Under the pieces are notes generated by a model, which worked only from the letters and a program-made list of their open reading frames with translations, had not been told where the DNA came from and ran no database searches. Below are positions 18,199 to 26,415 of a stretch of 48,747 bases of DNA, in pieces. The position numbers and the translations under genes were made by a program. Each line of letters opens with the position of its first letter. The stretch's first letter is position 1. The stretch spans positions 1 to 48,747 of the forward strand of contig JAJPHF010000096.1 in the NCBI GenBank assembly GCA_021325365.1, written 5' to 3'. This DNA comes from Pseudomonadota bacterium. Its GTDB lineage: Bacteria; Chloroflexota; UBA6077; JAJPHF01.

Positions 18199-19389
18199 AT
18201 GACCGAGACGCGTGTCATCCCCCTGTCGCTCGCCGAGCGCGACCGCCGTTGGCAAGCCATCCGGGCCCGGATGGCCGAGCGCCGGCTGGACTGCCTGGTC
18301 ATCCGCGGCATCTCGTCGAAGTGGGACTCGGGCACCGCCAACGTGCGCTACATTTCGCAGATCGGCGGCAACGGCGAAGAGGCGATGGCGGTGTTTCCGC
18401 TAGACCGGGACCCGGTGGTCTTCATCTGGGCGCCGTCGCAGCTCGAATGGTGGCCTATCGCCCAGGACTGGGTGCACGACGTACGTCAGGGCAGCCCCAC
18501 CTGGGCCGGGCGAACGGCGGACTGTCTCCGAGAGCTGGGCTACGTGCGGGGACGCATCGGCGTTGTGGGCATCGGCGGCCGCAACGAGGCCGGGAAGATC
18601 ATGTCCTATGATATCTACCGCGCGCTGCTCGACGTGCTGCCCGACGCGCAGTTCGAGGCGGCCAGCGACATCCTGGAGGACGTGCGGGTCGTCAAGAGCC
18701 CGGAGGAGATCGAGTTCCTGGCGCGCTCGGCCCACCTCTGCGACGTGGCCGTGCAGGCGATGCTGCAGGCTGCGCGGCCGGGCGTGCGGGCCTACGAGGT
18801 CTACGGCGAGATCCTGGGCGCCGTCTTCCGGGCGGGCGGCGAGTCGCCGATGTTCCTGATGTACGAGGCTGACCCCGAACCGCGCCACGCGCTGCGATTC
18901 CCTTCGGACCGCGTGCTCCAGGCGGGCTACATGCTCATTCAAGAGATCAGCCCGAAATACGCTGGCTACTGGACGCAGGTCATGGTGCCGGTCGTGCTGG
19001 GTGAGCCGATCCCGCTCTATCGGCAGATCGCCGAAGTGGCCGAGCGCGCCTATCGAGAAGGTCTGAAGGCCATCCGTCCGGGAGCGACGACCAACGACGT
19101 GGCCGAGGCCATCAACCGGCCGATCGCCGAGGCCGGCTACACCTGGTATCGACCGCAGTTCCAGGGCCTCGGGCTGGAGCAATCGGAGGAGCCGCACGAC
19201 CGCAACTTCCGTGGCGCGCTCGTCGAGACCGAGCCGGTGCCGCTGGAAGAGGGGATGGTACTCGGCCTCCAGCCGCTCGTGGCCACGGCCGACCGCAGGT
19301 ACGGGCTGCAGTTGGGCGACACTGTGACCGTCACGCGCGACGGTGTGCGGGTGCTCGGTGAGACGAACATGGCGCTGTACTGCGTGTAG
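18199..19389 (+). CDS. M24 pita-bread-fold protein without metal ligands
   Basis: 396 residues: an N-terminal creatinase-like domain (LAERDRRWQAIRARM, NVRYISQIGGNGEE) and a C-terminal pita-bread domain like Xaa-Pro aminopeptidases. The five metal ligands of the peptidases are not kept: the two Asp are Glu and Gln (QEISPKYAGYWTQ), the first His is Gln (FQGLGLEQSEEP), and the two Glu are Gln and Gly (LGLQP, LGDTVTV). It therefore resembles the metal-free creatinase branch, or is a binding protein, rather than an aminopeptidase. It lies between the Rieske ferredoxin and the ABC transporter genes, so a role on the imported compound is likely (inference). Confidence 0.85.
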   Translation: MTETRVIPLSLAERDRRWQAIRARMAERRLDCLVIRGISSKWDSGTANVRYISQIGGNGEEAMAVFPLDRDPVVFIWAPSQLEWWPIAQDWVHDVRQGSPTWAGRTADCLRELGYVRGRIGVVGIGGRNEAGKIMSYDIYRALLDVLPDAQFEAASDILEDVRVVKSPEEIEFLARSAHLCDVAVQAMLQAARPGVRAYEVYGEILGAVFRAGGESPMFLMYEADPEPRHALRFPSDRVLQAGYMLIQEISPKYAGYWTQVMVPVVLGEPIPLYRQIAEVAERAYREGLKAIRPGATTNDVAEAINRPIAEAGYTWYRPQFQGLGLEQSEEPHDRNFRGALVETEPVPLEEGMVLGLQPLVATADRRYGLQLGDTVTVTRDGVRVLGETNMALYCV

Positions 19390-19425
19390 GACGGTGCAGC
19401 CAGCCGCCAACGAGGGATACCGCCC

Positions 19426-20238
19426 GTGAAGGCAGACCCGCCAGGTGTTGCGTCACCCACCGCGCTCATTGAAGTCCACGAACTGGGAATGGAGTTTCCC
19501 GCCCGGGCCGGCTCGGTGCGGGCGCTCGATGGCGTGTCGTTCAGCATTGCGCCCGGGGAGTTCTTCTCCGTCGTCGGGCCGTCGGGGTGCGGCAAGAGTA
19601 CCTTGCTGCTGATTCTCGCGGGCATCGTTCCGCCAACCGCGGGCACCATCCACTGCGACGGGCGCGAGCTCACGGGCAGCTATGCCAAATGCTCGCTCGT
19701 CTTTCAGCAAGATAACCTGCTAGAGTGGCGCTCGGTGTTGGACAACGTGCTGCTGCCCGTCGAGATCAAGCACCTCGATCGCGCAGCGGGGCGCGCCCGG
19801 GCAATGGAGCTTCTGGGGCTCGTCGGCCTGCGCGGTTTTGAGCGCCACTACCCGTACCAGCTCTCGGGGGGCATGCGACAGCGGGCGGCGATCTGCCGGG
19901 CGCTGGTCTACGACGCGCGGGTACTGCTCATGGACGAGCCGTTCGGCGCTCTCGACGCGCTCACCCGTGAGGAGCATCAGGTGCTGCTGCAGCAGATCTG
20001 GCTGCACGAGCGCAAGACGGTGGTGTTCGTGACGCACGACATCCGTGAAGCCGTGCTGCTGGCCGACCGCGTGGCCGTAATGTCGGCCCGGCCGGGCCGG
20101 ATCCGCGAGATCTTGCCCGTCGACCTGCCGCGGCCACGGCCACGCGAGATGACGGAGACGATCGAGTTCAACCAGCTCGTGGCGCACCTTCGGCGCACGC
20201 TGGAGGACGGCTACGCCGCGGCGGGAGCAGAGCGATAG
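19426..20238 (+). CDS. NitT/TauT-type ABC transporter ATP-binding protein
   Basis: 270 residues with all ABC ATPase elements: Walker A GPSGCGKST (residues 51-59), Q-loop FQQDNLLEW, signature LSGGMRQR, Walker B VLLMDEPFGALD and switch His in FVTHD. It is closest to the SsuB/TauB group that energises uptake of nitrate, sulfonates, taurine or aromatic acids. The start is GTG 19426. The permease follows two bases after the stop and the binding protein comes next, making a complete importer. Confidence 0.95.
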   Translation: MKADPPGVASPTALIEVHELGMEFPARAGSVRALDGVSFSIAPGEFFSVVGPSGCGKSTLLLILAGIVPPTAGTIHCDGRELTGSYAKCSLVFQQDNLLEWRSVLDNVLLPVEIKHLDRAAGRARAMELLGLVGLRGFERHYPYQLSGGMRQRAAICRALVYDARVLLMDEPFGALDALTREEHQVLLQQIWLHERKTVVFVTHDIREAVLLADRVAVMSARPGRIREILPVDLPRPRPREMTETIEFNQLVAHLRRTLEDGYAAAGAER

Positions 20239-20240
20239 CG

Positions 20241-21089
20241 ATGGACGAAGTAGTGACCACGGAAGCCCGGCCGCGAACGTGGGCACGCACGCGGCGCGCG
20301 CGCTCACTCGCCACGTTTCGGCTGCGCTGGCTGCCCCCGCTCGTGCTTGGGATTGGGCTGCTCCTGCTGTGGGAGATCGGCGTCGCGCTGTCCGGCATCT
20401 CGCCGCTCGTGTTGCCGCGGCCGTCGCAGATCTTCGCCGTGATGATCGTCAAGGCCCCGGAGCTGCTGCGCGCCAGTACGGTTACGGGCAGCGAGGTCGC
20501 GCTCGGCTTCCTGCTGGCCATCGTCTTGGGCAGCCTCTTCGGCGTGCTCATCGCGCTATCGCCCCTGGTCGGCAGCGCGCTCTACCCGGCCCTCGTCTCG
20601 GCGCAGGTGATGCCCAAGGTTGCCATCGCGCCGCTGCTGGTCATCTGGCTCGGCTTCGGCCTGGGCTCGAAGTTCGCCATGACCGCGCTCATCGCCTTCT
20701 TCCCGATCGTCATCAACACGATCATTGGCCTCAATATGACACGCCGTGAGGGCATCTACCTCTTCCGTTCGCTCGGCGCCACGCCGCTCCAGACGTTTCT
20801 CAAGCTCCGGCTGCCGAATGCGCTGCCCGTGTTCTTCGGCGGCCTGAAGGTGGCGAGCACCCTAGCGGTCATCGGGGCTGTCGTCGGCGAGTTCACCGGG
20901 GCCAAGAGCGGCCTGGGCTACCTGCTGGTGCTCATGGTGGGCAACTTGGATACGGCCGGCGCGTTCGCCTGCGTGCTCTACCTGACCATTCTGGGCCTGC
21001 TGGTCTTCTTCGCGGTGGCGCTTGTCGAGCGGCTGGTGGTGCCGAGCCACATGCTCAAGCGGTTCGACGAGATGGGAAACCAGCTCTAG
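20241..21089 (+). CDS. NitT/TauT-type ABC transporter permease
   Basis: 282 residues with about six membrane segments, the first being LPPLVLGIGLLLLWEIGVAL. The cytoplasmic coupling loop that contacts the ATPase is visible as REGIYLFRSLGATPLQTFLKLRLPNALP (EAA-like motif). It is of the SsuC/TauC class. The gene begins two bases after the ATPase stop, so they are translationally linked. Confidence 0.94.
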   Translation: MDEVVTTEARPRTWARTRRARSLATFRLRWLPPLVLGIGLLLLWEIGVALSGISPLVLPRPSQIFAVMIVKAPELLRASTVTGSEVALGFLLAIVLGSLFGVLIALSPLVGSALYPALVSAQVMPKVAIAPLLVIWLGFGLGSKFAMTALIAFFPIVINTIIGLNMTRREGIYLFRSLGATPLQTFLKLRLPNALPVFFGGLKVASTLAVIGAVVGEFTGAKSGLGYLLVLMVGNLDTAGAFACVLYLTILGLLVFFAVALVERLVVPSHMLKRFDEMGNQL

Positions 21090-21128
21090 CGTGGCTGCTC
21101 GGCGCCGTGGCTGCCAGGAGAGGACCAC

Positions 21129-22238
21129 ATGACCGGTCGCATGACTACCCGGTGTGGCGAGCGTACCCGGATCTGGCCCGCGCTCCTCGGGGGCTTCATG
21201 GTGTGGCTCGCTATCGCCTGCGGGCCGGCCGCGTCCCCGCCGGCGGCGCCTAGCTCCCGCTCACCGGCAGGCGCCGCGGAGCCGGCGCCATCGGCCGTGG
21301 CCGCCGCGGCGGCTCCGCAGGCTGTTACGATGACGCTCGACTGGGTCGGTTACCAGCCGCACCACATGGCGTTCTGGCTCGCCAAGGAGCGGGGCTGGTA
21401 CCGCGACAATGGCCTCGACGTGACGATTCAAGACGCCCGCGGCTCCGGCCAGGTGGTGCAACTGCTCACCGCGGGGCAGACCGATTTCGGCCTCGTCACC
21501 GCAATCGTCCACACGCAGTCGGTGGCTAAGGGCGCACCTCTGCAGATGGTCGGCGTCTTCACCCAGAAGGACAACACCGCGCTCAAGTATTTCCTCTCGT
21601 CGGGTATCCGCACGCCGAAGGACCTGGAGGGACGCACGGTCGGCCTCGTCGCCGGCTCGGTACAGGCGCTGGTGTGGCCTGCCTTCGCCGAGGCCGCGGG
21701 CTTCGACCGCAACCGGGTCAGCCTGGTGAATGTGGACATCCAGACCTACAACCGGGCCTTCGCCGCCCACCAGTTCGATGCCACGAACGCGCTCGTCGGC
21801 TCGACCGACGACCTGACGTACGACGCGGAAGGCACGCCCATCGGGCGCTTCGTGTTCTCGGACTACATGCCGATGATCGGGCACGGCATCGACGTTACGA
21901 CGAAGACGCTCGCCGACCGGCCCGCCGTAGTCGAGGCGTTCGCGCGGGGCACGCAGCAAGCGTGGGACTACATGCTGAAGAACCCGCGTGAGGCGGTGCA
22001 GCAGGCGACAGACGTGATCACGAAGAACGTCGAGGGCGCTCCGCCGGCCAACCTGATCGCCGAGGGCGCGATGCAGGTTATCCCCGACATGATGCGGACG
22101 AAGAGCACCGAGGGCAAGCCCGTTGGCTGGTCGAGCCCTGACGACTGGCGTAGCATGGCGGCGGCGCTTCAGCAGAGCGCCGACCTCCCGCGCACCCCCA
22201 CAGTCGAGGAGCTAGTCACCAATCGCTTCATGGAATAA
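21129..22238 (+). CDS. NitT/TauT-type solute-binding lipoprotein
   Basis: 369 residues: signal peptide with lipobox (VWLAIAC), Ala/Pro/Ser linker and an NMT1/THI5-like binding fold beginning VTMTLDWVGYQPHHMAFW. It shows the usual GLDVTIQDARGSGQ strand and the pattern FLSSGIRTPKDLEGRTVGLV. It is a clear paralogue of the protein at 25216, with long identical motifs such as KSTEGKP and WSSPDDWR. The ligand is unknown; neighbours suggest an aromatic or nitrogenous organic acid rather than nitrate. Confidence 0.92.
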   Translation: MTGRMTTRCGERTRIWPALLGGFMVWLAIACGPAASPPAAPSSRSPAGAAEPAPSAVAAAAAPQAVTMTLDWVGYQPHHMAFWLAKERGWYRDNGLDVTIQDARGSGQVVQLLTAGQTDFGLVTAIVHTQSVAKGAPLQMVGVFTQKDNTALKYFLSSGIRTPKDLEGRTVGLVAGSVQALVWPAFAEAAGFDRNRVSLVNVDIQTYNRAFAAHQFDATNALVGSTDDLTYDAEGTPIGRFVFSDYMPMIGHGIDVTTKTLADRPAVVEAFARGTQQAWDYMLKNPREAVQQATDVITKNVEGAPPANLIAEGAMQVIPDMMRTKSTEGKPVGWSSPDDWRSMAAALQQSADLPRTPTVEELVTNRFME

Positions 22239-22262
22239 TGAGCCCTGCTCACGCTCCCGTGC

Positions 22263-22291
22263 TTGACCCCGCCGGGGGTGAGGAGTATATT
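22263..22291 (+). promoter_or_regulatory. sigma-70-type promoter
   Basis: TTGACC at 22263-22268 and TATATT at 22286-22291 with a 17-base spacer. It would start transcription near 22298, about 70 bases before the bicupin gene at 22366, giving that gene its own promoter after the transporter operon. Confidence 0.6.
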
Positions 22292-22365
22292 GGGCGCGCC
22301 TAGAACGGGATAGAGCGGGCGGCATGCGTCGGCCACGGTCGGCGTAGGAAAGCGGAGGCGGAACC

Positions 22366-23553
22366 GTGGCCCAGGTAACTCAGACGGGCAAGCAGGATGA
22401 CGTCGCGGGCATGATGCGGCAGTTCCGCGAGGCGCCACAGGCGGCCGCGGGCTACCAGCGGTGCTTCTATACGCTCTGGGGCCGCGAGGAGGAGCGGCTC
22501 TGGGAGACGCAGCCCAACGAGGACCTCGTGGACTGCATCGTGGAGGGCACCGGCCGCCAGGACTGGCGCCGGCTGCGCCCCTTCGACCTCTTGCCCGAGA
22601 TTGACCCAGTTACGGGCGGCATCGCGCAGGAGCTCCTCTACGTCGGCGAGCACCTACGCGTCGGGTGCGCCCACATCGTCGGCGCTCAGCCGGTGTTCGA
22701 GCGCGCCGGCGACTACGACACGATCCTCTTCCAGTTCGCTGGCACCGCCCGCGTGCAGACCAGCTTCGGCGACTACGCTCTGTACCCTGGCGAGGCGCTG
22801 CACATCCCCGCGATGGTCGTGCACCGGACCATCGGCAGCCTGAGCTGCCGCCGCCTGGAGTTCTACCCGCGCGAGCTAGCCACACCACGACTCGACCCGC
22901 GGGCGGCGCTGACGGAGACGCGCTTCATCGTGGTCCCCGATGGCCAGCCGTTCGTGGAGGAGCCGCTGCTGGACGCTGCGCCGCCCCCGGACGGCAAGAT
23001 CCGCGAGCATCTGACCCACTGGGACGACCGCCCTGGCGAGGATTACCTGTTCGTGCGTACCTATGAATACCTGTTCGGGAAGGCGGAGACCGGGCGCCGG
23101 CCGACCAAGCTGCGCCCCTTCGACTACTTCACCACGCCCGCTACCAGCTCGGACCAGGGACCTGCGGCAGTACGCACCGCGCTGCTCTGGGACAATCCCT
23201 CGTTCCGCCAGCGCGTCTACGCGAACCCCGGCCGCCAGCCGGCGCCGCACCGCGGCTACGACGAAGACGAGTTCTGGTTCCAGTTCAGCGGGGTGGTCAT
23301 GCAGGAGACCGAGCACGGCCTCTATCCGATGCCGGCCGGCAGCACGTCCATGGCCGAGGCGGGCATCTCGCATACGAGCACGTCGCACCCGGGGGCGGAC
23401 CGGCTCACGACCTACACGCCGAAGCCGCTGCGCATGGTCGTGAACCCCGACGCCCACCTGCGCGAGACCCGCTGGCAGGTGAAGGAGATCGTGCTGCGGG
23501 GTCTCCCCGAGGCGCAGGGCAGCTCTGGGGCTGGTGCCGGGGGCCGTCGCTGA
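22366..23553 (+). CDS. bicupin protein, homogentisate-dioxygenase-like
   Basis: 395 residues with two cupin halves: FERAGDYDTILFQFAGTARV with ALHIPAMVVHRT, and PHRGYDEDEFWFQFSGVVMQ with GISHTSTSHPGADRL. It is related in layout to the protein at 16760 but longer. GTG 22366 follows a GGAGGCGGAA. It is likely to bind iron and act in ring cleavage or on a keto acid, but active-site residues cannot be assigned firmly from sequence alone. The C-terminus is Gly/Ala-rich and ends in a hairpin-forming sequence. Confidence 0.7.
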   Translation: MAQVTQTGKQDDVAGMMRQFREAPQAAAGYQRCFYTLWGREEERLWETQPNEDLVDCIVEGTGRQDWRRLRPFDLLPEIDPVTGGIAQELLYVGEHLRVGCAHIVGAQPVFERAGDYDTILFQFAGTARVQTSFGDYALYPGEALHIPAMVVHRTIGSLSCRRLEFYPRELATPRLDPRAALTETRFIVVPDGQPFVEEPLLDAAPPPDGKIREHLTHWDDRPGEDYLFVRTYEYLFGKAETGRRPTKLRPFDYFTTPATSSDQGPAAVRTALLWDNPSFRQRVYANPGRQPAPHRGYDEDEFWFQFSGVVMQETEHGLYPMPAGSTSMAEAGISHTSTSHPGADRLTTYTPKPLRMVVNPDAHLRETRWQVKEIVLRGLPEAQGSSGAGAGGRR

Positions 23554-23559
23554 CGGCCC
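23541..23559. terminator. hairpin at the end of the bicupin gene
   Basis: GGGCCGTC and GACGGCCC form an 8-bp stem with a 3-base loop that includes the first base of the stop codon. No U-tract follows. It lies between convergent genes (22366 plus, 23614 minus) and could serve both directions. Confidence 0.4.
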
Positions 23560-23613
23560 TCTCGCCGTCAGGCCGCAGGGGCGCTGCGGGCCTTGCCCCG
23601 GCGGGTGGGCCGG

Positions 23614-24291
23614 CTACTGCTTCTGCAGCTCACGCAGGAGCGCTTGCCGGATACGCGCCACGTCCTGGGCGTCCTGGCGCTGCATGAACTGCACGTCGAT
23701 TTCGGCGAAGCGTACCCCTTTCGCCTGCAGCTCTGCGATCTCGCCGGCCGTCTTCGAGCCGGGCACCAGGTGATGATCTACCGTCTCGTACTCGTATTGC
23801 AGGTCCTGCGCCTCGCGGCTGAGCAGGAAGTTGATCCATAGCCGTGCCGCGTTGGGGTGCGCCGTCGTGCGCGGCATGCCCATGTACAAGTAGTTGACGG
23901 TGGCTGCGTCGCTGGGGATGACGTGGCCCACGGGCGCGCCTTTCTGCTGCCAGGCGTGGGCCTCGTAACTTCCGCAATCGAGGGCGAACAGGTCGAACTC
24001 GCCGGTGACGACGCGCTCCATCGCGCCGCTCAGTCCTTGCAAACCAGCGGTGCCTTGTGCCCCCTGGTCGGCCGGCATGCCGGCCGGTGCCGCGGGCGCG
24101 GGCGCCGCGGTTGGCGGCTGGGTCGGGGGCGCCGCAGGCCTGGCGGGCGCGCACGCGACCAACGCTAACACGATCAGCGCCAGGCCGAGCTTCTTGCTCG
24201 GAGCACTCGTCTCGGTCTTCCTGCCAGCCGGCACCGAGTTGTCGGAGCGCACTACTGCCGCCCCGCCGGAGCGACATGGCTGGCGGCGCAC
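23614..24291 (-). CDS. solute-binding lipoprotein with internal deletion
   Basis: 225 residues in place of the usual 340-400. The signal peptide and lipobox are kept (LALIVLALVAC), followed by the Ala/Pro linker, but the sequence then jumps to the C-terminal lobe of a family-1 binding protein (RVVTGEFDLFALDCGSYEA, AHPNAARLWINFLLSREAQ). Most of the N-terminal lobe is absent without a frameshift. It probably arose by an in-frame deletion of roughly 150-200 codons and is unlikely to bind ligand normally. The start is uncertain; GTG 24291 or 24252 are possible. Confidence 0.7.
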   Translation of the reverse strand: MRRQPCRSGGAAVVRSDNSVPAGRKTETSAPSKKLGLALIVLALVACAPARPAAPPTQPPTAAPAPAAPAGMPADQGAQGTAGLQGLSGAMERVVTGEFDLFALDCGSYEAHAWQQKGAPVGHVIPSDAATVNYLYMGMPRTTAHPNAARLWINFLLSREAQDLQYEYETVDHHLVPGSKTAGEIAELQAKGVRFAEIDVQFMQRQDAQDVARIRQALLRELQKQ

Positions 24292-24324
24292 TGGCGCCGT
24301 GCGGCGCCGCTCCCCTTCGGCCGG

Positions 24325-25185
24325 TTACTCTTCGGGCTCATGCTCGCTGAGCTGCAGCCGATTGAAGAAAGGATCGTAGAAGTACACCGTTGGCTGGGTC
24401 GGCTCGTGCCACGGCGTGCGGTCGCTGATCGGCCCCTGGTAGCGCTCGGGGTTGTCGATGCGCGCGAAGGCGGCGGCGTAGGCGCCAACGGGCACTTTCA
24501 CGTCCACGTGCACGCCCCGCGTGAACAGGCTGCGCCCGGTCATCTCCGGCACCTCCCGTAGGACGAACAGTTGTCCGCTGTCCGCCACGGCCAGGGTGAT
24601 CTGGCGCTCCCCGGGCACCGGCGCCGCCGGCTCGAGGCCGAGCGCCGTGGTGTACCACTGGCGCGCGCGCTCCAGGTCGGTCACCTCGAGGCGCACGTGG
24701 CTGATTCGCCGCAGCCCTACCTCGCCCTGCCCGGGGTCGGGGTTACGCATCGGGTCACGCCGCATCGATAGCGCATAGACGTAGTGGTAAGGATCCTGCA
24801 CGAAGATCGAGGCGGCGATGGGGCTGGGCGCCGGATACTCGACAGGGCCTTCGAAGGCCACTCCGCGCCGCTGCAGCACGTCGATCGCTCCCGCCATGCC
24901 TCGCTCGTCGATCTCGAAGCCGCAGACCGGCCCCTCTAGCGGGCGCACAGGGGCTGGAATGGGCTGGCTCTGGAGCGCCACGCCGAACCCTGCGTGGTTG
25001 GCCAGCGTAAAGAACACGAGCATGGGCACCTCGCGTTCCAGACCGCGCCGATTGACGCCGATAATCCGTGGCGTATGCGCGTCCAGCACGCGCTGAAACC
25101 AGAGCAATGACTGGCCCAGGTCGTTGCTCGGCATCACGACGTGGTCGATTCGTACCACTGCCGTCCCGCGCTCGGTAGCCAGCAT
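24325..25185 (-). CDS. two-domain VOC (glyoxalase/extradiol dioxygenase-like) protein
   Basis: 286 residues with two vicinal-oxygen-chelate modules. The first starts VVRIDHVVMPSNDLGQSLLW and closes near SIFVQDPYHYVYAL. The second starts RRISHVRLEVTDLERARQWY and closes with PTVYFYDPFFNRLQLSE. Likely metal ligands are His of each IDHV/SHVRL strand and acidic residues in the closing strands. It has ATG 25185 with GGGGGA upstream. In this setting an extradiol ring-cleaving or isomerase role is plausible, but sequence does not decide. Confidence 0.8.
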   Translation of the reverse strand: MLATERGTAVVRIDHVVMPSNDLGQSLLWFQRVLDAHTPRIIGVNRRGLEREVPMLVFFTLANHAGFGVALQSQPIPAPVRPLEGPVCGFEIDERGMAGAIDVLQRRGVAFEGPVEYPAPSPIAASIFVQDPYHYVYALSMRRDPMRNPDPGQGEVGLRRISHVRLEVTDLERARQWYTTALGLEPAAPVPGERQITLAVADSGQLFVLREVPEMTGRSLFTRGVHVDVKVPVGAYAAAFARIDNPERYQGPISDRTPWHEPTQPTVYFYDPFFNRLQLSEHEPEE

Positions 25186-25215
25186 GGTCGTCCCCCAATG
25201 CCCCGCGCGCCGCCC

Positions 25216-26352
25216 TTACGACTCGACGAACTGGTTGGTCATCAGCTCGTCGACGGAGGGGACGCGGGGAAATTCATCGTACTGCCGCAGCAGCTCGATC
25301 ATCTGCCGCCAGTCGTCAGGACTCGACCAGCCGGCCGGCTTGCCCTCGGTGCTTTTCGAGACCATAAGGGACGGCACGGCCTCGAACGCCGCCTCGGCCA
25401 CCAGGTCCCCCTCTGGGGCGCCCTGCACATTGCGGGCAACTACCTCGCTTGCCTCCAGGACCGCCTCGCGCGGTGAGGTGATCATATACTCCAGCGCGCG
25501 CTGCGTAGCCTTCGTGAAGCCCTGCACGAGAGCCGGCCGCTCGGCGAGCGTTTTGTTCGTGACCGCGATGCCAGGCCCGAGCAGCGGCAGGTAGTCCGCA
25601 TACACGAACTGGCCGGTCGGAGTGCCCTTGCGCTCGTAAATCGTCGTGTCCGCGCTGCCGACTGCCGCGTTGGTGAGGTCGAACTGCCCAGCCGCGAAGG
25701 CACGGCCGGATGTCTGGATGTCGACGTGGATCACCTCGACCTTGCTCGCGTCGAAGCCCGCCGCGCGCCCGAAGGCCGGCAGCAGCAGCTCCTGAATCGA
25801 GCCGCCGACCAGCCCGGCCGAGCGCCCTTCCAGGTCCTTGGGCGTACGGATGCCCGACGATAAGAAGTAGCGCAGTGAGTTGTTCTCCTTCTGTTGCACT
25901 AGTGCCACCATCTTAATAGGCACGTTCTGCTTCGCCGCGGCCTGCGCCAACGACGATGCCCCCACGAGACCGAACTCGGTCTTGTCGGCGGCCAGGAACT
26001 GCATCACCTGGCTATAGCCGCGCGAGTCCTCGATAGTCACGTCGAGGCCCTGCTCGGAATACCAGCCGCGCTCGCGGGCGAGCCAGAACGGCATGTGATG
26101 CGGCTGATACCCTACCCAGCTCAGGACCATCGTCACCTTCTGTGGCGCGGCGGGCGCTGGGACGGCGGGCCGGGAGGCCGCGGTGGAGGCAGCCTCGCCG
26201 GCGGCCGACGGGCTGGCTGCCGGGGCGCTCGGGCTAGCCGCCCCGGGGCCGCACGCTACCATGCCGCTCAGCGTCACCGCCGCGCAAATCGCGGCAACCA
26301 CCTGCGCCAGTCGCGGCCTGTCGCGCCGCGTGCGGCAACTCCGATGATTCAC
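25216..26352 (-). CDS. NitT/TauT-type solute-binding lipoprotein
   Basis: 378 residues with a signal peptide and lipobox (LSGMVAC), linker, and NMT1/THI5-like fold (VTMVLSWVGYQPHHMPFWLA). It shares SSGIRTPKDLEGR, STEGKPAGWSSPDDWR and overall spacing with the protein at 21129. No ATPase or permease is next to it, so it may use the importer at 19426-21089. It lies directly downstream of a second M24 gene, mirroring the M24/transporter order of the plus-strand operon. Confidence 0.9.
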   Translation of the reverse strand: MNHRSCRTRRDRPRLAQVVAAICAAVTLSGMVACGPGAASPSAPAASPSAAGEAASTAASRPAVPAPAAPQKVTMVLSWVGYQPHHMPFWLARERGWYSEQGLDVTIEDSRGYSQVMQFLAADKTEFGLVGASSLAQAAAKQNVPIKMVALVQQKENNSLRYFLSSGIRTPKDLEGRSAGLVGGSIQELLLPAFGRAAGFDASKVEVIHVDIQTSGRAFAAGQFDLTNAAVGSADTTIYERKGTPTGQFVYADYLPLLGPGIAVTNKTLAERPALVQGFTKATQRALEYMITSPREAVLEASEVVARNVQGAPEGDLVAEAAFEAVPSLMVSKSTEGKPAGWSSPDDWRQMIELLRQYDEFPRVPSVDELMTNQFVES

Positions 26353-26415
26353 ACGACCTCCCCTGCGCCCTGCTCTCGCGCGTCCTTTCGCGGACCGCTG
26401 CGCGCCGGCGGGCGA

